From positions 2,790,001-2,854,000 of the forward strand of contig OY970260.1 of NCBI GenBank assembly GCA_963715625.1: 64,000 bases of DNA, given 5' to 3'. A program made the position numbers and the translations under genes. The notes under the pieces are model-generated. The model was not told where the DNA came from, ran no database searches, and worked only from the letters and a program-made list of their open reading frames with translations. The stretch is from VRUE01 sp963715625. Its GTDB lineage: Bacteria; Actinomycetota; Thermoleophilia; Solirubrobacterales; 70-9. Below, one piece after another: positions 52,553 to 60,831 of this stretch (positions are counted from its first letter, which is position 1; the number at the start of each line of letters is the position of its first letter).

Positions 52553-52750
52553 ATGGCGGGCAACCTGGGCAGGAACCTCCGGCGGCTGCGCAAGGAGCGC
52601 GAGATGACGCAGGAGGAGGTTGGACGCCGAAGCGGCGTTCACCCCACGGAGGTATCGAGAATCGAGGCGGGCAAGCGCGATCCGCAGGTATCGACCGTGG
52701 AACGGCTGGCGAAGGCCCTCGGGGTCTCCGCGAGCGACCTGCTGCGCTGA
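52553..52750 (+). CDS. Minimal XRE-family helix-turn-helix protein
   Basis: A 65-residue protein that is almost only a Cro/C1-type DNA-binding domain: LRRLRKEREMTQEEVGRRSGVHPTEVSRIEAGKRDPQVSTVERLAKALGV. It has no effector domain. It probably acts as a dimeric repressor of itself or of nearby genes. It is convergent with the 19-residue peptide ORF that ends 62 bases downstream. Confidence 0.9.
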   Translation: MAGNLGRNLRRLRKEREMTQEEVGRRSGVHPTEVSRIEAGKRDPQVSTVERLAKALGVSASDLLR

Positions 52751-52811
52751 CGACCAGGCCGGTCCCCGGTCCTAAGCGAGCGGCCGAAGACCGGCCCGTA
52801 TTACGGCGTGC

Positions 52812-52871
52812 CTACTTCCCCTTGAACGTATGCATAAGCGGCACGGCCGAATCGACGAACACGATCTTCAT
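52812..52871 (-). CDS. 19-residue micropeptide ORF
   Basis: ATG 52871 to TAG 52812 encodes MKIVFVDSAVPLMHTFKGK, preceded by GGGAGGGGGTGAGCAAGG. On the minus strand it is followed by an imperfect hairpin (GGCCGGTC ... GACCGGCC). It is divergent from the 53.1 kb winged-helix regulator, with about 180 bases of palindrome-rich DNA between. The plan matches the 18-residue ORF at 45991: MK start, hydrophobic body with Val-Pro/Leu-Pro, basic or polar tail. Function unknown. Confidence 0.55.
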   Translation of the reverse strand: MKIVFVDSAVPLMHTFKGK

Positions 52872-52928
52872 CCTTGCTCACCCCCTCCCCCCTGTCAGGC
52901 CCAGCGGGTCGCAGAGCCAAAGGGAGAT

Positions 52929-53005
52929 GCTAAGGAAATTCTTAGCGTTGGGGGCTTAGTTAGCGCTAATCATGCCTGAGCGAGGGCGAGGACTTATGCT
53001 CAGGC
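52929..53005. promoter_or_regulatory. Three stacked palindromes between micropeptide and regulator
   Basis: GCTAAG/CTTAGC (52929-52946), the perfect TTAGCGCTAA (52960-52969), and GCCTGAGC/GCTCAGGC (52974-53005) lie in the divergent control region. The first two share the TTAGC half-site, suggesting several binding sites for one regulator. Confidence 0.6.
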
Positions 53006-53049
53006 GCGCCTAAAGAACTTCAACAGAATCTGATCGGGGGAAAACGAGC

Positions 53050-53730
53050 ATGAAGCACGCAGAGCTGAAGCCAGGACGGAGGCCAGCCAGTGAACGGTCG
53101 CGGCTGCCAGAGGAGGCACCTACATACCCGTTGAGTCACCGCATCCGGCAGGAATCGCTCCTCATCCTCCACGAGGGAGAGTTCAGCGCGGCTGACATTG
53201 CCGAGATGATCGGCGATGACACGTCACACGTGACCAATCACCTGCGCGATCTCTATGACGCTGGCTGCATCGAATTTGTGGGCTACCAGGGAAAGGGCAA
53301 CTTCAAGAAAGCGGTTTACCGAGCAGTTGCCCGACCTTTTACAAGCCGCGAGGAGGCCAGGAAGATGTCGACAGAGGAGCGCCAAGAAATCGCTGGCGTG
53401 CACCTTCAATGGACCTTGACCGAGGCCAACGCGGCTTACCGGAACAAGAAGATGGCCACCGATGAGGCCTGCGTCGTGATGTTCGATGAACCTTGCCTCG
53501 ACGCAGAGGGAAGGTCCGAACTCGACGAATTTTTCACCGCCTGCTGGAATGGCGATTTTGAGGTCCTGGAAAAATTGAAAAGCGTGCAGGACATCGCGGC
53601 CAGGGCGGCTAACCGCATGGCAGAGTCAGGGGAGACTGGCGTGATCGTAGTGGCTTCGCTGATGGCCTTTGAGCGTGCGCGCCAACGAATAACCAAGGGG
53701 TCGTCACGAGTGCCGATCAGCAAACGGTGA
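53050..53730 (+). CDS. Winged-helix regulator with C-terminal helical domain
   Basis: A 226-residue protein. After a flexible N-terminus, the winged helix spans about residues 30-95 (HRIRQESLLILHEGEFSAADIAEMIG ... VTNHLRDLYDAGCIEFVG). A C-terminal domain of about 110 residues (LQWTLTEANAAYRNKK ... VLEKLKSVQDIAARAANRM) probably senses a ligand or dimerises. The C-terminal domain aligns with the repaired end of the regulator at 45.2 kb, so the two are paralogues. It is divergent from a 19-residue peptide ORF. Confidence 0.8.
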   Translation: MKHAELKPGRRPASERSRLPEEAPTYPLSHRIRQESLLILHEGEFSAADIAEMIGDDTSHVTNHLRDLYDAGCIEFVGYQGKGNFKKAVYRAVARPFTSREEARKMSTEERQEIAGVHLQWTLTEANAAYRNKKMATDEACVVMFDEPCLDAEGRSELDEFFTACWNGDFEVLEKLKSVQDIAARAANRMAESGETGVIVVASLMAFERARQRITKGSSRVPISKR

Positions 53731-53847
53731 GCGTTAACCAAATCCGCCTTTGCCACGGCAGTACCCATCTGCAACCATCTCATTACTCCGACGAGGACGA
53801 CTGAAGGGTCTCCTGAGTCGGTGGCCGTACCGGTGCCCCCGGGGTGA

Positions 53848-54138
53848 GTGAAACTGGCCTTCTCCCTGGGGGCGCTCTCCCAAAGAGACCTCTACGTGAA
53901 AGATCGGCAAGGACAGCCCGCCGGGCCTCTGGTCAAACAGGCGCTCTCGCATCCCGAGCGATTCGGCATGCTCGACTGCATCGCACGGAGGGAGGCGGGG
54001 ATGGGCGAAGGGGAGCTGGCAGACGCGCTGGGCCTGGCCCGCGCCAAGGTGAAATACCACCTGACGGTCCTGCGCAACGCCGACCTGGTCGCACAGGCAC
54101 AAGGCGACGGTCGCTACATCGCGGTCGGGGGGCCGTGA
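53848..54138 (+). CDS. Small winged-helix DNA-binding protein
   Basis: A 96-residue protein from GTG 53848. Most of it is an ArsR-like winged helix: LVKQALSHPERFGMLDCIAR, GEGELADALGLARAKVKYHLTVLRNADLVAQ. There is no metal site or effector domain. The next gene starts three bases later, so both are translated from one transcript and may form a complex. Confidence 0.75.
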   Translation: MKLAFSLGALSQRDLYVKDRQGQPAGPLVKQALSHPERFGMLDCIARREAGMGEGELADALGLARAKVKYHLTVLRNADLVAQAQGDGRYIAVGGP

Positions 54139-54141
54139 CGC

Positions 54142-54462
54142 ATGGGGAAGCCCTTGGAGATCGCGCCGGAGTCGAGGAAGTTCCTGGTCGAGCTGTTCAC
54201 CGACCTGCATAACGACCTCAAGGACCAGATGCGTGAGCCGGACAAAGGCGACCCCAGGCCCGATGGGCCGGCCCGCAAACTGGAGATGTTCGAAGCGCTG
54301 TTGGCTGGGCTCACTCGGAGTGCCGCTTTTCCCGACGACGACGCGGTGCGTCAGTACGTCTCCGAGCTCGCGGAGGCCGTCGACCAAGCGAACAAATACG
54401 AGCAAGCAGTGCTCGAACACCGGGCGCTGGCGGAACTCATAGATGCCCTACCCGCGCCATGA
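54142..54462 (+). CDS. Small helical protein of unknown function, partner of the winged-helix protein
   Basis: A 106-residue, mostly helical, acidic protein (SRKFLVELFTDLHNDLKDQM ... EMFEALLAGLTRSAAF ... ELAEAVDQANKYEQAVLEHRALAEL). I do not recognise a family. It follows the winged-helix gene by three bases. It could be a separate effector or dimerisation partner of that truncated regulator. Confidence 0.6.
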   Translation: MGKPLEIAPESRKFLVELFTDLHNDLKDQMREPDKGDPRPDGPARKLEMFEALLAGLTRSAAFPDDDAVRQYVSELAEAVDQANKYEQAVLEHRALAELIDALPAP

Positions 54463-54538
54463 CAGCGGCGATGCGGGCGCACGTAGGTACCTCCGATACT
54501 GGCTTGCAACCGTTCAGGCCGCCGCCGGGCGAGGGCGA

Positions 54539-55831
54539 TCAGCCGAGCGTTGCGCCGACGCCGTGCTGGCGGAACTCGTTGAGGATCTCGGTCATCGAGT
54601 CGACGTCGCAGGAGACCATTTCGGGCCAGGGCTTGTCCGGGTGCTCGTCGAGGGTCTTGTAGCCGTTGCCGCTGACGATCGCGACCACGGTGTCGTCGGG
54701 GCCGAGCTTGCCTTCGTTGGCGAGCCTGGCGGTGCAGGCGATCGTGGCGCCGCCGGCGGGCTCGGTGAGGATGCCCTCGGTGGCGCCGAGCAGGTCGATC
54801 GCCTCGAAGATCTCCTGGTCGCTGGCAGTCGCGGCGCTGCCGCCGCGCGACACCACCGCGTTGACCACGAGCGGGCCGTCCCCCGGCGCGCCGATCGCGA
54901 TCGAGTGCGCCGCGGTATGGGGGGTCTGCGGCTCGATCTTGCCCGAGCCGTTGCCGATCGCCGTCGCGATCGGGCTGCAGCCCTCGGCCTGGGCAACGTT
55001 GATCCTGACCCCGGAAGTCTCCGCCAGGCCCACGGTCTCGAGCTCGTTCAGCCCCTTGTGCACGCGGGAGGAAAGCGTCCCACCGGCGGCCGGGATGACG
55101 AAGTGGTCGGGCGCCTCCCATTCCAGCTGCTCGACCACCTCGTATGCGACCGTCTTCGCCCCCTCGGCATAGAACGGGCGCAGGGTGATGTTCGCGAAGT
55201 GGATGCCGCTGGCCAGCGCCAGCTCCCGGCAGGCGCGGTTGGCCTCGTCGTAGTTGCCGTCGAGCTGGCAGACGGCGGCGCCCAGCGCCCGGCAGGCGCG
55301 CGCCTTGCCCCGCTCCATGTTCGACGGGTAGAAGACGTAGGCCGTGACGCCGGCCTTGGACGCCAGCGAAGAGACGGCGGTGCCGACGTTGCCGGTCGAG
55401 ACGCAGCCGATCTCCTCCTTGCCGAGCTCGAGCAGGCGCGCAACCGCCATCGACACGACGCGGTCCTTGTAGGAGAGGCTCGGGCGCGAGGTGCTGTCGT
55501 CCTTGATGTAGAGCTTCCTGAGGCCGAGCTCGGCGCCGAGCCGGTCGGCATGGATCAGCGGCGTGCGGCCGCTGTAACGACCGACTTTGGCCTGGGCCTT
55601 CGCCTGAACGATCGGCAGCAGCTCCTCGAAGCGCCAGATGTTGATCTCGCGCTCGGCCGGCGGGATCTCACCGAGTCGCTTCCCGGCCAGCTCGTAGTCG
55701 TAGTCGATGTCGAGCCCGTTGCCGCAGCCAAGGCACTTGAACGTCGTGTCTTGAAGCGGCAGCCGATGACCGCAATCGCGGCAGACCAGTTCGGTAGCGC
55801 AGGAGCGGGTGCGGTCCTCGGGGCTCAGCAT
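54539..55831 (-). CDS. thrC: Threonine synthase
   Basis: A 430-residue PLP enzyme. An N-terminal zinc-ribbon-like element (CRDCGHRL ... CLGCGN) precedes the PLP-binding Lys in SRPSLSYKDRV. The phosphate-binding GNVGTAV and the C-terminal SGNGYKTL segment are also seen. It converts O-phosphohomoserine to L-threonine. The 5' region to 56309 holds a large hairpin and a short leader ORF, suggesting control at the RNA level. Confidence 0.93.
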   Translation of the reverse strand: MLSPEDRTRSCATELVCRDCGHRLPLQDTTFKCLGCGNGLDIDYDYELAGKRLGEIPPAEREINIWRFEELLPIVQAKAQAKVGRYSGRTPLIHADRLGAELGLRKLYIKDDSTSRPSLSYKDRVVSMAVARLLELGKEEIGCVSTGNVGTAVSSLASKAGVTAYVFYPSNMERGKARACRALGAAVCQLDGNYDEANRACRELALASGIHFANITLRPFYAEGAKTVAYEVVEQLEWEAPDHFVIPAAGGTLSSRVHKGLNELETVGLAETSGVRINVAQAEGCSPIATAIGNGSGKIEPQTPHTAAHSIAIGAPGDGPLVVNAVVSRGGSAATASDQEIFEAIDLLGATEGILTEPAGGATIACTARLANEGKLGPDDTVVAIVSGNGYKTLDEHPDKPWPEMVSCDVDSMTEILNEFRQHGVGATLG

Positions 55832-55887
55832 GGCGAAATCTCTCCGAGCAGGGTACTGGGCGCATCAAGGCTCTGCCGTCAGCCGAA

Positions 55888-55942
55888 CGAATTGGGCCCG
55901 TCCGAGCGGTGTCAGCGTTCCGCGAGGACGGGCCCCAATTCG
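55888..55942. promoter_or_regulatory. Large hairpin in the thrC leader
   Basis: Two arms of about 22 bases, beginning CGAATTGGGCCCGTCC and ending GACGGGCCCCAATTCG, pair almost completely around a loop near GTGTCAGCGTT. It lies 57 bases upstream of the thrC start on the minus strand. It could be an attenuator hairpin or a member of the interspersed palindrome class. Confidence 0.6.
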
Positions 55943-55990
55943 TCGCGGCCACCGATCCGGGCCGCGGCCAAGAACCTGCGCTGCGGCCAG

Positions 55991-56149
55991 CTACATGGCC
56001 GCCCCCCCTCTCCGGGGGCCCAGCTGTCGGGGGCGAGGGGGCGAAACGGCCGTCATGGTGGGCAGCGCCGCGTGCTCGCGGTGGGCTGGTGCGCGCAGCG
56101 CCATCGCCTCCCTTGTCGTGCACCCGAAACGGTCGTCGTCTCGACTCAT
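55991..56149 (-). CDS. Possible 52-residue leader ORF upstream of thrC
   Basis: ATG 56149 to TAG 55991, preceded by AAAAGGAG at 12-base spacing. The product (starting MSRDDDRFGCTTREAM) resembles nothing I know and has no run of threonine codons, so classical attenuation is not supported. A structured-looking stretch (GGGGTGAGAGTCCC ... GGGCGACTCGCC, minus strand 56160-56225) precedes it. Confidence that it is translated is low. Confidence 0.3.
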   Translation of the reverse strand: MSRDDDRFGCTTREAMALRAPAHREHAALPTMTAVSPPRPRQLGPRRGGAAM

Positions 56150-56309
56150 GACTAGACACAACTCCTTTTAGCCATCGCAAGGCGAGTCGCCCATTGCCTG
56201 GGACTCTCACCCCTCCGCTAGCGCTTGGTCGTCAGCGTAAGTACCTATAACACACGCTCGAGCCACCAGTCAAGGCTTTTTTGCGCAAAAGTCGCTGACC
56301 GCTGAGAGA

Positions 56310-57176
56310 TCACGCCGCGACCTGCGCGGGGCTGCGCCAGCTCGGAACCCGGTAAGCGACCTCGAAGCCTGCCTGGACGAGGCTCTCGCGGTCGATCACA
56401 GGCGGTTCGCCGCCGGCGTCGACGAGGACGAAGGAGTCGCATCCTTCCGCTTCCGCGTCGTCCATGCAGCGATGCAGGACCGCCAGCTGGCCCTCCCCGT
56501 CGCGACCGGGATAGGGTCGGGACGCGAGTGCGATCGAGGCCACGCCCTCGTGAACGTGCATGGCGACGTAGGCGAGTGGGTCGTCGCCGGCGATCCCGCA
56601 GTAACAGCTCCAGCTCTCCTCGTCCAACAGGCAGAGGAAGAAGAACTCCGCCGCGGTCACAAGGCCAAGGCTCTCGGCGAGCGGGCCGCCGAAGCCTTCG
56701 TCCCACTCTTCCCAGTCGAGGACCTCGATGTCCGGCGACGGAGAGAAGCGCCGCTCCGTCGCGTCGCGGACCAACTTCACCGCCCCGTGGTCGCGGATGT
56801 GCCCGTGCTCCCTCAGCCAGCCCTCCGCGGCTTCCGACTCGGGCAGGGAGGGGACGACGGGAACGCGGTAGTCCATGCCGCGGTCGTCGCTCCATTTGAC
56901 GCACCTGGTGTCGAGCCAGCGGACCGCATCCTCCAGGTGACCGTTCGATACGGCACCGGCCTCGCCGGCGCCAAGAATGAAGTTGACCTCGGGGTGCCGG
57001 GGCTCATCGGCGATGCAGACCGCCTGGATCGGGCCGAAGCGCACCGAGTCGATGCCTCTCTCGTGCACCGTGTCCGCAATCGGCGCTTCCCAAAACGCGA
57101 TCCAAAACGCCTTCTCACTCTCCGCCAGGCGCGCCGCGTCCCACGCAGCACCCCCGAACTTCCCTTGCTCTCCCAT
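56310..57176 (-). CDS. GNAT-like acetyltransferase
   Basis: About 288 residues from ATG 57176. The C-terminal part has the GNAT fold: YCGIAGDDPLAYVAMHVHEGVASIALASRPYPGRDGEGQLAVLHR, which contains a degenerate acetyl-CoA loop. The N-terminal part resembles a second, inactive GNAT unit (RFGPIQAVCIADEPRH ... NFILGAGE). The substrate is unknown. No operon partner is evident; both flanking regions are non-coding. Confidence 0.75.
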   Translation of the reverse strand: MGEQGKFGGAAWDAARLAESEKAFWIAFWEAPIADTVHERGIDSVRFGPIQAVCIADEPRHPEVNFILGAGEAGAVSNGHLEDAVRWLDTRCVKWSDDRGMDYRVPVVPSLPESEAAEGWLREHGHIRDHGAVKLVRDATERRFSPSPDIEVLDWEEWDEGFGGPLAESLGLVTAAEFFFLCLLDEESWSCYCGIAGDDPLAYVAMHVHEGVASIALASRPYPGRDGEGQLAVLHRCMDDAEAEGCDSFVLVDAGGEPPVIDRESLVQAGFEVAYRVPSWRSPAQVAA

Positions 57177-57584
57177 TTCACGCCCATCCTTCCAACAAAG
57201 CCCATATTTAGAAAACTCAACATATTTTTTTGGGTACTTCCGAATGGAGAACCCGCGCTGGAGGCAAACGGTTTCACCGTGTTGCCAATGTGTCACCCAA
57301 GGGCTTGGGGAGAGGGAGGAAGCTGAACCGGGCCTTCGGCCAGACGGCTTGCGCACGGTTCGATTCCACAACGCGAGAGGCGCGCAGGAAGAGGTCGGGG
57401 GCAACAGGGTCAGCAGAGCAATGCCGCCTCTGTGTCGCGGCTCCTTACTGGACTCTCCCTTTGCCGTACCAGGCGAGCCTCCGTTGAACAGGACCCCGCC
57501 TCTTCACTGCGCTTTGATCGTCAGCGATTCCATTCATAACAGGTTTAAGCGAACCAGTCAACTCCCTCTGCCCAATCAATGGCC
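57177..57584. other. 408-base region without a recognised gene
   Basis: It lies between the GNAT start and the LeuRS-like stop. It is AT-richer near 57200-57240 (CATATTTAGAAA, TATTTTTTTGGG), probably the GNAT promoter. A small GGCCTTCGGCC hairpin lies near 57334. A 30-codon minus-strand frame (57445-57537) has no ribosome-binding site. GGTTCGATTCC near 57357 resembles a tRNA T-loop, but no stem forms. I see no supported feature beyond the promoter. Confidence 0.5.
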
Positions 57585-59812
57585 TCAAGATGCGCCGGCG
57601 CCGGAGGCGATGCCGGGGAGGACCAGCCTCTCGGGCCAGGGGCCAGGGAGCTCGGCCTCGTCCTGGCCCCCGGCGATGAGAAGCGCCTCGGCGGCGTGTG
57701 GGGCGAAGGGAGCGAGCACCCGCGCGAGCAGGAGCAGCGCTGCGACCTGGGCCTCGGCATCGGCGCGGCTGAGCCCGCCCCGGCGCGCGATCACCCGCTT
57801 CTCGAAGTCCTGGATTCGCTCGAAGAGGCGGGTGACGTTGCGGACCGCCTTGTGCATCTGCAGCTCCTCGAGATCGGCCGTGATGCGGGCCAGGCCGTTG
57901 TCGGACCACTTGCACAGGCGCTCGCGGAGGAAAGCGGTGTCCGCCGTCGCCTCGGCGTCCTCGGGCGCCTGCGCTGCTCCGTCGAAGCGCTCCTGCGAGT
58001 AAGCCCAGGCGTTGCGCAGGAAGCGATCGCAGAAACGCAGGGCGCCGTCGTTCCAGTTCAGCGTCTTCGCCGGGCCGGCTGCGTAGAGGATCGCGAGGCG
58101 CACCGTGTCGGCCCCGTAGCGCTCGACCAGCTCGTCGGGGTCGACGACGTTGCCGAGGTGCTTGCTCATCTTGCGCCCGTCGGCGATCACCATCTCGTGG
58201 AAGAGGCAGCCGGAGAAGGGCTCGCCCTCGGTCATGAACGCAAACGGGCCGAGGTCTCGCAGGGCCTTGGTCACGACGCGCTGGTCGAAGACGAACCCGC
58301 CGCTGTCGGAGCCGGCCACGAGGCGCTCCGACGGCAGCCAGGTGCGCAGCTCGGGGTGGTCGAACATCGACTCGGCGCGGCCCTCCGGCGGCACCGCGGC
58401 CGGGACCCAGAGCCAGAGCGCGTCGAAGTGGCAGTCGAGCGTGTCCGTCTCCCGCTTGGCCGGCTTGCCGCAGCGCGGGCAAGCGACGTCTACGAAGCTT
58501 GCGAGCTCCGCCAGCGGATTTCCCTCGCCGGTCGGCTCCACGTCGCGAGGCAGGGCGACCGGCAGGTCCTCCTCGGGCACCGGCACCGCCCCACAGGCAT
58601 CGCAGTGGACGATCGGGATCGGCGTGCCCCAGAAGCGCTGGCGGGAGATCGAGAAGTCGGCGGCGCGGTGGCGGACCGCCCGCCGAACGTCGGGCTGCGC
58701 CACGGGCGGGGACGCGGGCGAGGGATCCCCCCAAGCCTCGGCACACGTGCCGCGATCGTCGCGTCCGCCTCGTCGGCGCCGGGGATACCGAGCGCCGCCG
58801 TCGGTCCGTAGCGGGCATCGACGATCGGCGAGACCAGCACCGGCAGCGGGCTCGCCGCCCACGGCGCCGGCAGCGAGGCGCCGGTGTCGACCAGCGGCAC
58901 CGACTTGGCATCGCGGGCGCTGCGCTCCCAGCCCCCGGAGCGCAGCTCGTCGAGCTGCGCGCGCACCGCCGGGTCGGCGGTCAAGGCCTCGACCTCCGGA
59001 TGGCGCGGCGAGAGCATCACGAAGCTCGCCTGCGCGACCGCGCCGGCGTGCGGCGTGAACACCGCGAGCCCGCTCCCGCCCGCAGCGGGCAGCTCGACCT
59101 CCACACCGTCGCTGCGACCGAGGATGTAGTGCTGGGTGGAGAGCGAGATCTCGTCCCACGCGCCCCGCTCTTGGAGATCGGCGAGGCGCCGGTCGTTCTC
59201 CTCGAGGTAGGGCGTGATCCGCAGGAACCAGGTCTGCCGCCGGATCAGGCGAACCTCGTTGTGGCAGCGCCAGCAGAGCCCGTCCTCGACCTGCAGCGCG
59301 GCGAGGGTCGTGCGGCAGCTGTCGCACCAGTCGACAGTGGTGTCGTCGCGGTAGATCAGGCCGGCCTCGAGAAGGGTCAGGAAGAGCCACTGGGACCAGC
59401 GATACTGCTCCTCGTCGGAGCTGTAGAAGACCCGGCCGTAGTCGAAGGAGAAGCCGAGCCGCTTCATCTGCTCCAGCATCCGCTCGCCGCATCCCTCGAC
59501 CCACTCGGCGGGCGGCACCTTGCGCTCGATCGCCGCCATCTCGGCCGGCAGGCCGAAGGCGTCGAAGCCGAAGCCGAAGAGGACCGCGTCGCCGCGGGCG
59601 CGGCGGAAACGGGCGTAGGCGTCGCCGATCGAGTAGTCGCGGACGTGCCCCATGTGCAGCTTGCCGGAGGTGAACGGGCTGGACGGCTTGATGTAGACGC
59701 CGCGGCTCCCGTCGGCCGGCGCCGGCGTCGAAAAGGCGTCGTTCTGCGCCCACGCCGCCTGCCGCTCGGCCTCGATGGTCGATGCGTCGTAGCTCGGTCT
59801 TGCGCTGCTCAT
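57585..59812 (-). CDS. Divergent leucyl-tRNA synthetase-like protein, one frameshift
   Basis: About 742 residues when repaired. HIGH appears as KLHMGHVRDYSIGD and FGFDAFGLPAE follows as in LeuRS; KMSKS reads RKMSKHLGNVVDP. The editing insert is recognisable (LGRSDGVEVELPA ... FVMLSPRHPEV), but the Thr-rich TTRPDT motif is replaced by TPHAGAVA, so editing is probably lost. The frame breaks at the C6 run 58727-58732; adding one C joins the halves. Either it is an unusual housekeeping LeuRS or a paralogue with another role. It starts at ATG 59812, divergent from a 119-residue gene. Confidence 0.8.
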
Positions 59813-59894
59813 ATGCCTGGCCTTCCCATGCGCTCCCGTGCGTCACGAGCGAGATAGTTTGACCATTGAGCAACGGGCGCTTATTGTCTTAGGT

Positions 59895-59908
59895 CGAGTC
59901 TACACTCG
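59895..59908. promoter_or_regulatory. Inverted repeat CGAGT-CTAC-ACTCG in a divergent promoter region
   Basis: CGAGT and ACTCG flank CTAC in the 173-base region between the LeuRS-like gene and the divergent 119-residue gene. It is a candidate operator for one or both. Confidence 0.4.
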
Positions 59909-59985
59909 TAAACTCTCACAAAGCTGCCCCGGCGGTGCTTGCGACACCCCGGGGCCTGGCCGAGACCTGAAGAGGAGGTCCCAAC

Positions 59986-60345
59986 ATGACAGAGGGTAGA
60001 GGAGTCGCAGGAGTAGTCGACGGGCATTTGGACGAAAGGCTCGTCGAGAGGACGCTCGAAGCCGCGTCGGAGGCGCAGCCGGAGGAGCGGATCCGAGAGG
60101 CGGTCGAGGCCATCGTCTGCATCGCCGAGTTCGATCCCGAGGGAACCCGAGGGGCGCTCTGGTCCCTGCGTGCCAACCGGGACGCCGTCGAGCGCCTGGA
60201 GGCCTCGCTGGGCATGAGCCAGGTGCGGGCGACGCTCGCGCTCGGTGCCGCGATCGAGCTCGCCAGGGCCGAGCTCGCCGCGCCGGAACCCGACCTGCGC
60301 AGCCGGATGCCGGAGCTGCTGTGCTGGCTGGAAGGCGGGTGGTAA
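59986..60345 (+). CDS. Hypothetical 119-residue helical protein
   Basis: Starts at ATG 59986 with ribosome-binding site GAGGAGG. The sequence is almost entirely helical (ERLVERTLEAASEAQPEERIREAVEAIVCIAEF ... RANRDAVERLEASLGM). It has no signal peptide or membrane segment. I recognise no family. It is divergent from the LeuRS-like gene and convergent with GtrA (12-base gap). Confidence 0.7.
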   Translation: MTEGRGVAGVVDGHLDERLVERTLEAASEAQPEERIREAVEAIVCIAEFDPEGTRGALWSLRANRDAVERLEASLGMSQVRATLALGAAIELARAELAAPEPDLRSRMPELLCWLEGGW

Positions 60346-60357
60346 GCGGCTGGAGCC

Positions 60358-60786
60358 CTACGCGAACGTCCAGAGCTTGTTGCCCAGGAAGTTGAAGGGC
60401 ATCGCGATCGCGACGGCGATCGCCTGGGCCCCGAGCGCGCCGAGGGAGGTGCCGGTCAGGAGGGCTTCGAGGGCAACGAGGTTGACCACCAGCGCGCCGA
60501 TGCTGACGGCGAAGAAACGGGCTGCCTGGAACCCGGCATGGCCGCCTGCCGCCGAGAAGGTCCAGTGCCGGTTCCAGAGGAAGTTGCTGGTGACCGCGAC
60601 GCAGAAGGCACAGAGCGCCGCCGGGACGTGGTGCAGGCCGAGGTCGCCGCTGAGCAGGGCGAAGACGGCGAGGTTAATCACGTACCCCGAGCCGCCGACG
60701 AGGCCGAACTTGACCAGCTGCCACCAGCTGGCCGGGCGGCGAGCGGCGGCGCCGAGCCTGTAGGCGAATTCCGCAGCGGGGCTCAT
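60358..60786 (-). CDS. GtrA-family membrane protein
   Basis: A 142-residue protein with four membrane helices (LVKFGLVGGSGYVINLAVFALL at the start, LVVNLVALEALL later) and the GtrA signature FLWNRHWTFS and FLGNKLWTF. GtrA proteins flip or transport lipid-linked sugars for cell-wall or antigen glycosylation. It is divergent from the secreted-protein gene by 45 bases. No glycosyltransferase is adjacent. Confidence 0.85.
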   Translation of the reverse strand: MSPAAEFAYRLGAAARRPASWWQLVKFGLVGGSGYVINLAVFALLSGDLGLHHVPAALCAFCVAVTSNFLWNRHWTFSAAGGHAGFQAARFFAVSIGALVVNLVALEALLTGTSLGALGAQAIAVAIAMPFNFLGNKLWTFA

Positions 60787-60831
60787 CCCGGGAAAGCCTA
60801 TGGGGTCGGTAGGCGTAAAGTCCGGGCCGCC

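Noticed and set aside
57340..57375. GGTTCGATTCC as a tRNA T-arm
   Set aside because: The flanking bases do not form a T stem and no acceptor stem is present.
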